This document shows positions 38,701 to 46,978 of a stretch of DNA of 64,000 bases, piece after piece. This DNA comes from Mesorhizobium zhangyense. Its GTDB lineage: Bacteria; Pseudomonadota; Alphaproteobacteria; Rhizobiales; Rhizobiaceae. Position numbers and translations under genes: made by a program. The stretch is from assembly GCF_011045115.1 (NCBI RefSeq), contig NZ_JAAKZG010000004.1, positions 248,001 to 312,000 of the forward strand. Direction: 5' to 3'. The notes under the pieces were generated by a model. It was given only the letters and a program-made list of their open reading frames with translations. It was not told the origin of the DNA and did not search any database. Every line of letters begins with the position of its first letter. Position 1 is the stretch's first letter.

Positions 38701-39019
38701 AAAGCCTAGCCAACCATTCTCCGTGCTGACAGCGCTGACCCGGTAATTTCATGGGCGCAAGCGATCTCAGGAATCGCGTGCTGATGACGCTGCGTCAGTA
38801 GTAACTCCTTAAGCATATCCTTATGAAACAACCGCCGCCAAAATGGCGGCCATTAAGACGATAGCCCGGCAAGGCATTGTTTTCCCTTAGAGTTATCGGG
38901 CGGCTTTGTTCGACCAAGCAATCATTGACAGGAATCGGGTTCTGGGCAATTATTTGCCTAGGAAAATGTTTTTGTTTTCCCAGCTTCTCTGCAAATTCAT
39001 CACTCCTTAGGAGGAAGGC
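38701..39019. other. Intergenic region with a small hairpin and the amine oxidase promoter
   Basis: The 319-base gap holds the hairpin GCCGCCA-AAA-TGGCGGC at 38834-38850, a seven-base stem without a T-run that might end the MarR transcript. The amine oxidase promoter and its palindrome occupy the right half. No open frame is convincing. Confidence 0.5.
38925..38967 (+). promoter_or_regulatory. Promoter of the amine oxidase operon with overlapping palindrome
   Basis: TTGACA (38925-38930), a 17-base spacer and AATTAT (38948-38953) form a good promoter. The palindrome ATTTGCCTAGGAAAAT (38952-38967, one mismatched pair) overlaps the -10 box and probable start site, the classical place for a repressor. 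It shares the CCTAGG core and AT-rich flanks with the element before the flotillin-like gene, so the MarR product is a reasonable candidate. A strong TTAGGAGGAA ribosome binding site follows at 39007-39016. Confidence 0.55.
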
Positions 39020-40978
39020 ATGCGACCGGGTTTCGAAAAGGAAGTCCCTTATGTTCGCAATGTTTCGGCCAACCCATGGCTGCCCGACTATCCCAATCCG
39101 CCGGATCTGCGCTTCAACTATTACAAGCTGCTGAACGACTCCTGGACCAACCGCAAGGCGATCGGCACGGCGCCCGCAAACAAGACGGTCGCGATCATCG
39201 GCGGCGGCGCAGCGGGCATGACCACGGCGCGGGAGCTATGGCGTTCGGGCTATACGGTGCGGATGTTCGAGGCGAGCCCGCGGGTCGGCGGCCGGCTCTA
39301 CACACAACGCAAATCCTTTGGCATGACGGCGTTCGAATTCGGCGCCATGCGCATGCCGTTCTTCAACGACCAGACGAGCGGCGAGGCACCCCAGCAATCG
39401 ACCAACTGCCTCCTGTCCTACTATCTGAACCAGGATCAGAAATGGAGCGGCAATCCCAGCCCGACCTACGGCATCCTGAGTGACTTTCCCAATCCCGGCC
39501 AGACGAAGGGCGGAACCGGCATCTACATGAACAACGGCTACGGGCCGAACGACTGCTATTCCAGCCCGACGATGATCGACTGGCCTTATCAGGGTCAGCC
39601 CGACAATCCGGACCTGCAAACGGTCGCTGCCAAAGTCAACGCGCTGATCGAGCTGTTCACGGCCAATATCGCGCCAGTCTACACGCAAGACAGCAGCGCC
39701 TGGGACGTGATGTGGCAGCAGATCGCGCAGAACTACGACAAAATGTCGTTTGGCGATCTCGTCTTCACCGAACCGGTGACAACCTATAACAATGACGGCT
39801 GGTTCGGCGGCTTCGGCATGACCTCCTACGAGTCCGATCTGTTCTACACGATCGGCACCGGCGACGGCAGTTGGGGCGCCTTCTATGGCATCAGCGCGAT
39901 GTGGTTCATCCGCTGCGTGATGTTCGGCTACAATTCCGATCTCCAGACGGTCAGCGGTCTGAACAACGCCAGCTACCTGCCGCAGTACAATTCAATGCCT
40001 TATGACAGTGGCGGCCAGCCGATGGAGCCGCCCTTCTATCGCGGCATCCAGTCACTGGTCGAATTGCTGTTCTATCTTCGCGCGCCTGGTACTGCGAAGT
40101 CGCTTTATTCCGCCTGCCGCGACGGCAACGACACGAGTGCGGCACTTTACGTCAATTCGGCGGTGAGCAAGCTGCAGCGCAATTCCGACGGCTCGATCAA
40201 TGTTTTCGTTAACGGCGGCAGCTCCGTCATCAAGGCCGACTATGTCGTCATCACATCCCCGATCTGGTCGACGCAGCTGTCGATCGATTTCGAGGGCTTC
40301 GACAACCAGTCAATGCTGCCGTGGCGGGTTCCGGCCGCGTTGCAGCAACAGCATCTGATCGCCAGTGCCAAGGTGTTTTTCCCGCTCTACAAGGCTTATT
40401 GGAACGCGCCTGACTCCATTCCGCAGCTCATCGTCACCGATACGTTCGTTCAGGACGCCTATGGCGTGCAGTGGAGCCAGGACAACAACGATGCCGCGCT
40501 GCTTGCCAGCTACACCTGGGAAGACGATGCGGTGAAGCTGTTGGCCGTCGACAACAGCACGCTGCAGAAAATGGTGGCAACCGAGCTGGAGCGCATCACC
40601 ACGACGACGCTGGGAAAGAGCATCCTGCCCTATATCAACACCAGCGCGGGCGCTGTTTTCCAGTGGACGCTGCAGCCGACCTATCATGGCTGCGCCAAGC
40701 TCTACCGCCAACGCGCCTGGGAGCAGTGCTACGATCTCCTGGCCTACAACCAGGTCTATTCGGGAACGTCCCGCCTCTATTTCGCCGGCGAATCCTACGG
40801 CGTCGAGGGAGGGTGGACCGAGCCCGCGCTGCGCACGGCGCTCGATGCGGTGATCCATCTCATCAACAATTCGAACGGCACCTTCAACAACGGCTTCCAG
40901 TTCTACAACTACCCTCTCTACGACACGACGTTCCAGCCGAACGAAGTCTATCCGCAAACCTCGGCGGCAGCAGAATGA
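39020..40978 (+). CDS. Flavin amine oxidase family (L-phenylalanine oxidase/tryptophan 2-monooxygenase type)
   Basis: 652-residue FAD enzyme. The dinucleotide fold VAIIGGGAAGMTTA (GGGAAG at 61-66), the flavin-contacting GGRLYT at 90-95, GAMRMP, ASYTWEDD and the C-terminal FAGESYGVEGGWTEPAL are those of amino-acid oxidases and 2-monooxygenases such as Pseudomonas phenylalanine oxidase and IaaM. Such enzymes yield either a keto acid or, by oxidative decarboxylation, an amide. There is no signal peptide. The start has a strong GGAGG site. Two glycosyltransferase genes follow in the same direction, and an amide-degrading operon lies upstream. Substrate and reaction type cannot be told from sequence. 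Confidence 0.87.
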   Translation: MRPGFEKEVPYVRNVSANPWLPDYPNPPDLRFNYYKLLNDSWTNRKAIGTAPANKTVAIIGGGAAGMTTARELWRSGYTVRMFEASPRVGGRLYTQRKSFGMTAFEFGAMRMPFFNDQTSGEAPQQSTNCLLSYYLNQDQKWSGNPSPTYGILSDFPNPGQTKGGTGIYMNNGYGPNDCYSSPTMIDWPYQGQPDNPDLQTVAAKVNALIELFTANIAPVYTQDSSAWDVMWQQIAQNYDKMSFGDLVFTEPVTTYNNDGWFGGFGMTSYESDLFYTIGTGDGSWGAFYGISAMWFIRCVMFGYNSDLQTVSGLNNASYLPQYNSMPYDSGGQPMEPPFYRGIQSLVELLFYLRAPGTAKSLYSACRDGNDTSAALYVNSAVSKLQRNSDGSINVFVNGGSSVIKADYVVITSPIWSTQLSIDFEGFDNQSMLPWRVPAALQQQHLIASAKVFFPLYKAYWNAPDSIPQLIVTDTFVQDAYGVQWSQDNNDAALLASYTWEDDAVKLLAVDNSTLQKMVATELERITTTTLGKSILPYINTSAGAVFQWTLQPTYHGCAKLYRQRAWEQCYDLLAYNQVYSGTSRLYFAGESYGVEGGWTEPALRTALDAVIHLINNSNGTFNNGFQFYNYPLYDTTFQPNEVYPQTSAAAE

Positions 40979-41012
40979 ACCGCGGTAGCAAATCCGGCGC
41001 GGGGGCGATGGC

Positions 41013-42752
41013 ATGAACGCCGCTCCTGCACTCCGCTTGCGCGAGGCCGTGTCTCCGCGACCCAATTGCGCCATCCATTTCATCCCGGAGGCTTATGAAG
41101 GTGACAAGAGGCTGGTGGTCGGACGCCAGTCGGCCGGCGCGGGCTTTCTCGATGCTCTGGTCGAGCATGGCGGGGTCGACAAGCTTTACTGCCTGACCGA
41201 CAGGCCGCAGATCTACGACGCGTTTCGTGAACGCGTAGCCCTCGGCGAGCGCACCCTGCCCTCCGAGTGGATCACGCCGTTCGATGGCGATCTCCTGGAA
41301 GAAGCCGGCTGCGTGTTCATGCCGGGGCCAGTCATATCCGAAGGCGCGTGGATGCGCCGTTATATCGGCGAGCGGCGCTACAGCGTTTGCGGCATCACGC
41401 ATTCGGTGGCGACCGAGCGCGTCATCCGCAGCATCCGCGATTTCATGGTATCGCCGACACAACCGTGGGATGCTCTGATATGCACCTCGCTCTCGGCGCG
41501 GCAGGCGATCGAGCATATATTCGAAACCTGGGGAGAGTATCTGGCCTCGCGCGGCTTCACCGTCGGCAAGACGCCGGTGCAGTTTCCGATCATTCCGCTC
41601 GGTGTCCATCTCGACCGCTTCACGCGTACTGAAGCCAGAATCGCGGCAGGCAAGGAACTCCGCGCCAAACTCATGCTTGAGCCGGACGACATCCTGGTGC
41701 TGAATTTCGGGCGGCTCGACTACCGCTCAAAGTCGCACCCGGTACCGCTTTTCCGGGCGCTGGAGATCGCATCGCGCCACATGCGCAAGGGCCGCATGCA
41801 TCTCGCCATGGTCGGACAGTTCAACGACCCGCTGAACGAGCATGAGTTCCGGGCCGCGCGCCAGCTGTTCTGCCCTTCGGTGCCGGTGCACTGGATCGAC
41901 GGCGCCGACCCGCAGACCGCGCGTGATTCATGGTTTGCGGCCGATATGTTCGTCTCGCTGCCCGACAACGTCCAGGAAAGCTTCGGATTGACGCCGGTCG
42001 AGGCGATGGCAGCGTCCCTGCCTTGCATCGTAAGCGACTGGAACGGCTACAAGGAAACGGTGGTCGACGGGGAAACGGGCTTTCGGATTCCGACGATCAT
42101 GGCGCCATCCGGCGCCGGCATCGAGCTTGCAGATGATCACGCGCGATCGGTCTTCGATCATTTCACGCTGATCTCCTTCACCGCGCAGTGCACGGCAGTC
42201 GACATAGACGCCTGCGCGGAAGCGATCGCACGGCTGGCAACGGATGGAGAGTTGCGCCAGCGCATGGGCCAGACCGGGCGCAAGCGCACTGAGGCACTTT
42301 ATGACTGGCGCAGCATCATCGCCCAATATCAGGACCTGTGGGCAGATCTTGGCGCGCTTCGCCGTAGCGCCCGCACAGTGGGTGGACGCGATCCTTCCAG
42401 GCAGACCGTTCATCCCGACTATCCCGATCTTTTCACCATGTTTGGCGGGCATTCGTCGCAACCGCTGGAACTGGCGATGATCGCAACCGTCGTGGACCCG
42501 GACCCGGAATACACGCTCCGCCAGATGAGGACCTTGCGGATGAACACCGTGGCGCGACCGATCATGCTCGATGATTTCGAGATCGACCGGATCGTCAAAC
42601 GGCTGGGCGAAGCGCCCGAGAGCGTGGCCACGCTGCTTTCCGGGCTGCCCGAGGCCAACCGGGCCAGGGGAATGCGCAGCCTGATGTGGCTGTGCAAGTT
42701 CGGCATCATTTCACTGTCGACACTGCAGCACGACGAAAGCCCGCCTGCATGA
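41013..42752 (+). CDS. Glycosyltransferase, GT4-like, with C-terminal extension
   Basis: 579 residues of the GT-B fold. The C-terminal Rossmann half carries ILVLNFGRLDYRSKSHP, WFAADMFVSLPDNVQESFGLTPVEAMAA-type donor-binding sequence with the E-x7-E-like motif, and IVSDWNGYKETVVDGETG. About 130 residues follow the GT domain (from about residue 450) and match nothing I recognise. No membrane segment or signal is seen, so it acts in the cytosol. It begins 34 bases after the amine oxidase gene, and its stop overlaps the next glycosyltransferase (ATGA). Confidence 0.85.
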   Translation: MNAAPALRLREAVSPRPNCAIHFIPEAYEGDKRLVVGRQSAGAGFLDALVEHGGVDKLYCLTDRPQIYDAFRERVALGERTLPSEWITPFDGDLLEEAGCVFMPGPVISEGAWMRRYIGERRYSVCGITHSVATERVIRSIRDFMVSPTQPWDALICTSLSARQAIEHIFETWGEYLASRGFTVGKTPVQFPIIPLGVHLDRFTRTEARIAAGKELRAKLMLEPDDILVLNFGRLDYRSKSHPVPLFRALEIASRHMRKGRMHLAMVGQFNDPLNEHEFRAARQLFCPSVPVHWIDGADPQTARDSWFAADMFVSLPDNVQESFGLTPVEAMAASLPCIVSDWNGYKETVVDGETGFRIPTIMAPSGAGIELADDHARSVFDHFTLISFTAQCTAVDIDACAEAIARLATDGELRQRMGQTGRKRTEALYDWRSIIAQYQDLWADLGALRRSARTVGGRDPSRQTVHPDYPDLFTMFGGHSSQPLELAMIATVVDPDPEYTLRQMRTLRMNTVARPIMLDDFEIDRIVKRLGEAPESVATLLSGLPEANRARGMRSLMWLCKFGIISLSTLQHDESPPA

Positions 42753-43828
42753 GGGGCGCCGTCTGCTATCTGCTGTCCGGCTACAAAAGCCACAAGCGCG
42801 CCGGCCTCGACTACCGGCGCGCGCTGGAGGGGGCGGGCGTAGAGATTACCGACAGCCCGGCAGAGGCAGATATAGTTGTTCTCCACAATGAACCTTGGAG
42901 TTATCCCGGCTATTTCCGCGCCTATCCCGAACTCAAGCAGCGCCATGTCATCGCCTACGCCGTGTGGGAACCGGATCGGCTTTCGCCCAACGTGACACGC
43001 TGGCTTGGACTCGTCGATGAGATCTGGACCAGTTCAAGTTATTGCCGCGATATCATGCTGGCGAGCGGCAAGCCGGTGACCATCGTGCCGCATATCGTGA
43101 CGCCGCCCTCGCCTGACCTGGCCGAGCAAGGCACGTTGCGCGCGCGGTTCGGCCTGACGGACACGACATTCGCCTTCTATACGATCGCCAGGCTCGAAGA
43201 GCGCAAGAACATCGAAGCTGGCATTCGCGCTTTTGCCAAGGCATTTCCGGACGGCGGACCGGTCTTTATCGTCAAGACGCCTGAGCAATTGCCTCTCTCG
43301 ATGCGCGCCAAGGGTGTCATTGCCTGGGGCGGCGATGCCACGGATGACGAAATCGCAGCGCTGCATGGCATCGGGCAGTGCTGCGTCAGTTCCCATTGCG
43401 CGGAAGGCTGGGGCCTTTGCATCTCCGATGCTATGGCGCACGGCAATATCGTCGCGGCGACCGGGTTCAGTGGCAACATGGACTACATGACCCCGCAGAA
43501 TTCAATGCCGGTGGCTTTTTCGGTCGAACCAATCTGCAAGGCCGACACGCGCATGAGCTTCGGCTTCGAGAGCTCGAACGCCGCAGCTGCCTGGGCCTAT
43601 GTCGATGAAGATGATCTAAGCGCGAAACTGCGCACCGTGCACGATGAGTGGACAGGTCTTGCCGGTATGCGCACTGCGGCACAAACCGCGATGGCTTCCT
43701 ATGGCATCGACGCCGTCGCTCCCACGATGCTGTCGAGAATTGACGCTCTTCATCCGAGGCCGCGATTGTCAAGCCAAGCCGGACCGCATCGCTTGCGGCC
43801 AAAGCTAACCCATTTGATTAAAGCTTAG
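42749..43828 (+). CDS. Glycosyltransferase, GT4-like
   Basis: 359 residues, GT-B fold, from the ATG at 42749 that overlaps the preceding stop. Recognisable parts are VIAYAVWEPDRL, VDEIWTSSSYCRDIM, VPHIVTPPSPD, the linker FYTIARLEERKNIEAGIRAFAKAF and the donor site SSHCAEGWGLCISDAMAHGNIVAATGFSGNMDYM. This second group is like glycosyltransferases of polysaccharide and surface-glycan loci. Acceptor and sugar are unknown. As the third gene of the amine oxidase operon it implies that the oxidase product, or something made with it, is glycosylated. Confidence 0.85.
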   Translation: MRGAVCYLLSGYKSHKRAGLDYRRALEGAGVEITDSPAEADIVVLHNEPWSYPGYFRAYPELKQRHVIAYAVWEPDRLSPNVTRWLGLVDEIWTSSSYCRDIMLASGKPVTIVPHIVTPPSPDLAEQGTLRARFGLTDTTFAFYTIARLEERKNIEAGIRAFAKAFPDGGPVFIVKTPEQLPLSMRAKGVIAWGGDATDDEIAALHGIGQCCVSSHCAEGWGLCISDAMAHGNIVAATGFSGNMDYMTPQNSMPVAFSVEPICKADTRMSFGFESSNAAAAWAYVDEDDLSAKLRTVHDEWTGLAGMRTAAQTAMASYGIDAVAPTMLSRIDALHPRPRLSSQAGPHRLRPKLTHLIKA

Positions 43829-43874
43829 ACCTGCAACTGTCTGATTTCTGCCTGTCCGGCACGGACCACTCCAA

Positions 43875-43994
43875 TCACCCAAGCAAGTTGAGCAACGCCC
43901 TGACCACGCCGAACACGCCAAGTCCAATCAAGGCAATACCGGCAACTCTGGTCGTCAACTGCCAACTGTAGAGCTTGTTGTCTGGCAGTCGCAT
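43875..43994 (-). CDS. Small membrane protein, 39 residues
   Basis: A short frame starting eight bases after the YbaK-like gene, with AGAAAGG just before the ATG. The product begins MRLPDNKLYSWQLTTR and continues with one hydrophobic helix (about residues 17-37) ending in LLNLLG. A basic or polar N-terminus followed by a single helix is typical of small inner-membrane peptides. Composition and placement are much better than expected for a random frame, but I know no named family. Confidence 0.5.
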   Translation of the reverse strand: MRLPDNKLYSWQLTTRVAGIALIGLGVFGVVRALLNLLG

Positions 43995-44002
43995 TGCCTT
44001 TC

Positions 44003-44497
44003 TCAACTCGCAGCAAGGCTGTTTTGGTTTGCAGCACCCTTTGACAGATCCCCCACCACGGCCTGAGCAATCCGCAACAACTCGGGAAGAGCGATCACAA
44101 GGGTCGCCGTGTTGCGACCCGTGCCGCAAACGACCTCTTCCAACTCAAGGACGTTGCGGTCGATAAACACACGGGCGCCGTTGATCGGCAGCGGAACGAC
44201 GCCGCCGATCTCCATGTCGAGCCTGTCCCGGACGTATTCCTCCTCGGCCATGCGAAGGTCTGCCCGCCGCTCTCCTAACGCGTCTGCGATCCTCTTGTAG
44301 TCGGCGCGTTCGGCTGCCCGGATGGCGATGATCGCAAGACTGTTGTCCGCGCAACGAAACACCAGGCCCTTGACCATGTTTCGAGGATCGTGCGGCAGTA
44401 TCTCCTTTGCATCGTCGAACGAGATCAACGGCCTATGCGTCACCACGGAGAACACCGTGCCCCGCTCTTCGAGGTATCGTTTGACCAGCGGGCTCAT
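44003..44497 (-). CDS. YbaK/ProX-type aminoacyl-tRNA editing-domain protein
   Basis: 164 residues from the ATG at 44497, which overlaps the tryptophanase stop. The YbaK/EbsC fold shows in [16 protein letters not shown], the lysine-containing [17 protein letters not shown] and [17 protein letters not shown]. Free-standing proteins of this family hydrolyse mischarged tRNA (for example Cys- or Ala-tRNA-Pro). Its coupling to tryptophanase is unusual: it may clear tRNA charged with a by-product, or act on another aminoacyl compound. Confidence 0.83.
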   Translation of the reverse strand: MSPLVKRYLEERGTVFSVVTHRPLISFDDAKEILPHDPRNMVKGLVFRCADNSLAIIAIRAAERADYKRIADALGERRADLRMAEEEYVRDRLDMEIGGVVPLPINGARVFIDRNVLELEEVVCGTGRNTATLVIALPELLRIAQAVVGDLSKGAANQNSLAAS

Positions 44498-45921
44498 GCG
44501 CTGACCAGTTCCTTGTTCGATGCTGCCGGCGCCGTATCTGCCCACCGAAACCGCGCCGTGAAATGCCGCAAGATCGGTGGCTCATATTCGAAGTCGAGCC
44601 CTTTGATGCTCTCCGCGCGAGCGGCAACGGCGATCAGCGCATCGGCGATATAGTCCATATGATCATTGGTGTAGACGCGGCGCGGGATCGTCAGGCGCAG
44701 CAATTCAAGCGGTGACACTTCCTGCTCGCCGGTTTTCGGATCGCGCCCCAGCATGAGCGAACCAATCTCCACCGCACGCACGCCGGACTCGATGTAGAGT
44801 TCGCACGCGAGAGCATGCGCTGGAAACTGCTCGGGGCGAACATGCGGCAGGATAGCGGCAGCGTCCACGAACACGGCATGTCCACCCGTCGGATACTGGA
44901 TCGGAACGCCGGCGTTTCTCAGTCTTTCGCCAAGATAGGCCACCTGCCCGATGCGATAGGCGAGATAGTCGCTTTCGACCGCCTCTTCGAGCCCGATCGC
45001 GACCGCCTCCATGTCGCGCCCCGCCAACCCGCCATAGGTGATGAAGCCCTCCATGGGTACGCATCTGGTCTGGACGGCGCGAAACAGATCCTCGTCCTGA
45101 CGGAACGCGCAAAAGCCGCCAATGTTCACCAGGCCATCCTTCTTCGCGGACAAGGTCAGCATGTCGCCGTAGCACATCATCTCCCGCACGATGTCGCGGA
45201 TCGAGCGCTCGGCGTAACCCACTTCCCGCTGTTTGATGAACCAGGCGTTTTCGGCAAAACGCGTCGCGTCGATAATCATCGGGATGCCCATCTCCCGGGC
45301 ATATCCGGAAACGGTTCGCAGGTTGGCCATCGACATCGGCTGGCCGCCGGCACTGTTGCAGGTGATGGTTGCGATGATGCCGGCGACGTTTTGGCGACCG
45401 TGAATTTCTATCGCATGAAGCAGTTCCGCCAGGTCGAAGTTTCCCTTCCAGTCGTCGTGCTTGGCGGTATCGAGAGCGGACTTGGTCAGGACGTTGATCG
45501 CCTTTGCGCCGGCGATTTCGACATGAGCCTTCGTCGTGTCGAAATGGTAGTTGGACAGGAAGACCGGCGTGGCCGATCCACGCCTCTTGACCATTTCCGG
45601 GAACAGGATTTGTTCGGCGCCCCGGCCCTGATGAGTCGGGATTGTATAGGGGTACCCGAAAAGCCGCTCGATGGTATCGGCCAGCCGATAATAGTTGCGG
45701 CTGCCCGCATAGGCTTCATCGCCGAGCATCATGCCAGCCCATTGGCGATCGCTCATCGCGCCGGTGCCGCTGTCGGTCAGGAGATCGATATAGACATCCT
45801 CGCTTCGCAGAAGGAATGGATTAAACCCAGCTTCCCTCAATGCGACTTCACGGTACGGCTGTTCGGTCATGCGAATTGGCTCGACCATCTTGATCCTGAA
45901 TGGCTCAGGGATACGTTTCAT
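44494..45921 (-). CDS. tnaA: Tryptophanase
   Basis: PLP enzyme that splits tryptophan to indole, pyruvate and ammonia; 475 residues. I start at the ATG at 45921, with AGGAG nine bases upstream, giving [15 protein letters not shown]; an ATG six codons earlier lacks a site. The PLP lysine is in [13 protein letters not shown]. Tryptophanase and tyrosine phenol-lyase are close, but this protein has the tryptophanase versions of the specificity positions (RAVEIGS rather than RSMERG, and SNYHFDTT with its aspartate). [16 protein letters not shown] is lyase-like, so the protein has some mixed features. It is the first gene of a unit with the YbaK-like protein and follows the AraC gene. Confidence 0.88.
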   Translation of the reverse strand: MKRIPEPFRIKMVEPIRMTEQPYREVALREAGFNPFLLRSEDVYIDLLTDSGTGAMSDRQWAGMMLGDEAYAGSRNYYRLADTIERLFGYPYTIPTHQGRGAEQILFPEMVKRRGSATPVFLSNYHFDTTKAHVEIAGAKAINVLTKSALDTAKHDDWKGNFDLAELLHAIEIHGRQNVAGIIATITCNSAGGQPMSMANLRTVSGYAREMGIPMIIDATRFAENAWFIKQREVGYAERSIRDIVREMMCYGDMLTLSAKKDGLVNIGGFCAFRQDEDLFRAVQTRCVPMEGFITYGGLAGRDMEAVAIGLEEAVESDYLAYRIGQVAYLGERLRNAGVPIQYPTGGHAVFVDAAAILPHVRPEQFPAHALACELYIESGVRAVEIGSLMLGRDPKTGEQEVSPLELLRLTIPRRVYTNDHMDYIADALIAVAARAESIKGLDFEYEPPILRHFTARFRWADTAPAASNKELVSA

Positions 45922-46015
45922 TTTGGCATGCTCCTGCATTGCGGCGCGTTTCGGCGCCGACTGGTTGAGTTTCTGAACGTTGAGGAAAACGAGGCGGGCG
46001 AACCCGGCAAAGCCG

Positions 46016-46843
46016 CTACATGGCGAATGCGGCCTGATAGGCTCCCGGGGTCACGCCGATGCGTGCCTTGAAGGTGCGAATGAGGTGAGCCTGGTCGGCA
46101 AAACCGGATGCAGCCGCGACGTCAACCGGATCATGGCCGCGTCGCAACATTGCCTTTGCAGCATCCACACGCCGGTTGATCAGATAGGCATGCGGCGTGA
46201 AGCCGGTGTCCCGGTGGAATGCTTCGATCAGGCGCTGCCGCGGCAACCTGGCTTCCTTGACCAGTTCGGCAAGGGTCAGTTTTTCATCGAACCGCTCGCA
46301 CATAACCGCAGCCGCTCGTGCGACCGGCCCTTCTTCCGCGCCAGTCGGCTTTAGAGCAACCCGGGCGTGTCTGGACAGGCAATGGCGGTAGCTGCGCAGC
46401 ATCAGCTCTTCGGCTTCCAACGGGCACTGATTGTCTTCCCAGGCGCGATGAGCCTCGAAAAAGAGCGCGCAGCCTCGCACATCCCTGACGACCGGCTCCG
46501 GAAACGACGGAGTTCCGAGAATTCCACTCCCCGACATTTCCGATGCGATTTCGACTATGAGATCCGCGTCGGGGTAACTCACCCGGTAGCTGTAACCGTC
46601 CATCATCGGGATGCCGTCATGAACGTCATGCGGATTGTAGAGGGTCAGGTCGCCTGCCCCTGCGAAAAGCTGGACGCCGCGGATGAAGACGCTGGCCTTG
46701 CCGCTCATCAGCGCCCCGATCACATAGGTCTCATGCGCATGAGGGGCGTAGTGATGTTGGCTGAACGATGCCGTCAGGCACTCGACGCCGGTGGTCGGCG
46801 CCGTGAAATACCGGGCATGCTCTTTTGCGTTTCTAACGCCCAC
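46016..46843 (-). CDS. AraC-family transcriptional regulator
   Basis: 275 residues. An N-terminal cupin-type ligand domain ([32 protein letters not shown]) is followed by two C-terminal helix-turn-helix units from about residue 175 ([33 protein letters not shown], and [30 protein letters not shown]). It lies 94 bases upstream of tryptophanase in the same direction and is its most likely regulator, responding perhaps to an aromatic amino acid. Confidence 0.9.
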   Translation of the reverse strand: MGVRNAKEHARYFTAPTTGVECLTASFSQHHYAPHAHETYVIGALMSGKASVFIRGVQLFAGAGDLTLYNPHDVHDGIPMMDGYSYRVSYPDADLIVEIASEMSGSGILGTPSFPEPVVRDVRGCALFFEAHRAWEDNQCPLEAEELMLRSYRHCLSRHARVALKPTGAEEGPVARAAAVMCERFDEKLTLAELVKEARLPRQRLIEAFHRDTGFTPHAYLINRRVDAAKAMLRRGHDPVDVAAASGFADQAHLIRTFKARIGVTPGAYQAAFAM

Positions 46844-46978
46844 CGCTTCGCTCCATGAACGAAATTACTCAGGCCAAATTAGCACATGCAGGGGCAGCCG
46901 GATTGAAGAAAAGTATTTGTACGTCAACTCCCGGTGCGACGCCAATTATCAGCCCAACTGCGGCACAAGCCGTGAGCG

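Noticed and set aside
44494-45921. Tyrosine phenol-lyase instead of tryptophanase
   Set aside because: Some segments are lyase-like, but the specificity positions (RAVEIGS and the aspartate in SNYHFDTT) follow tryptophanase. Mixed features are noted in the annotation.
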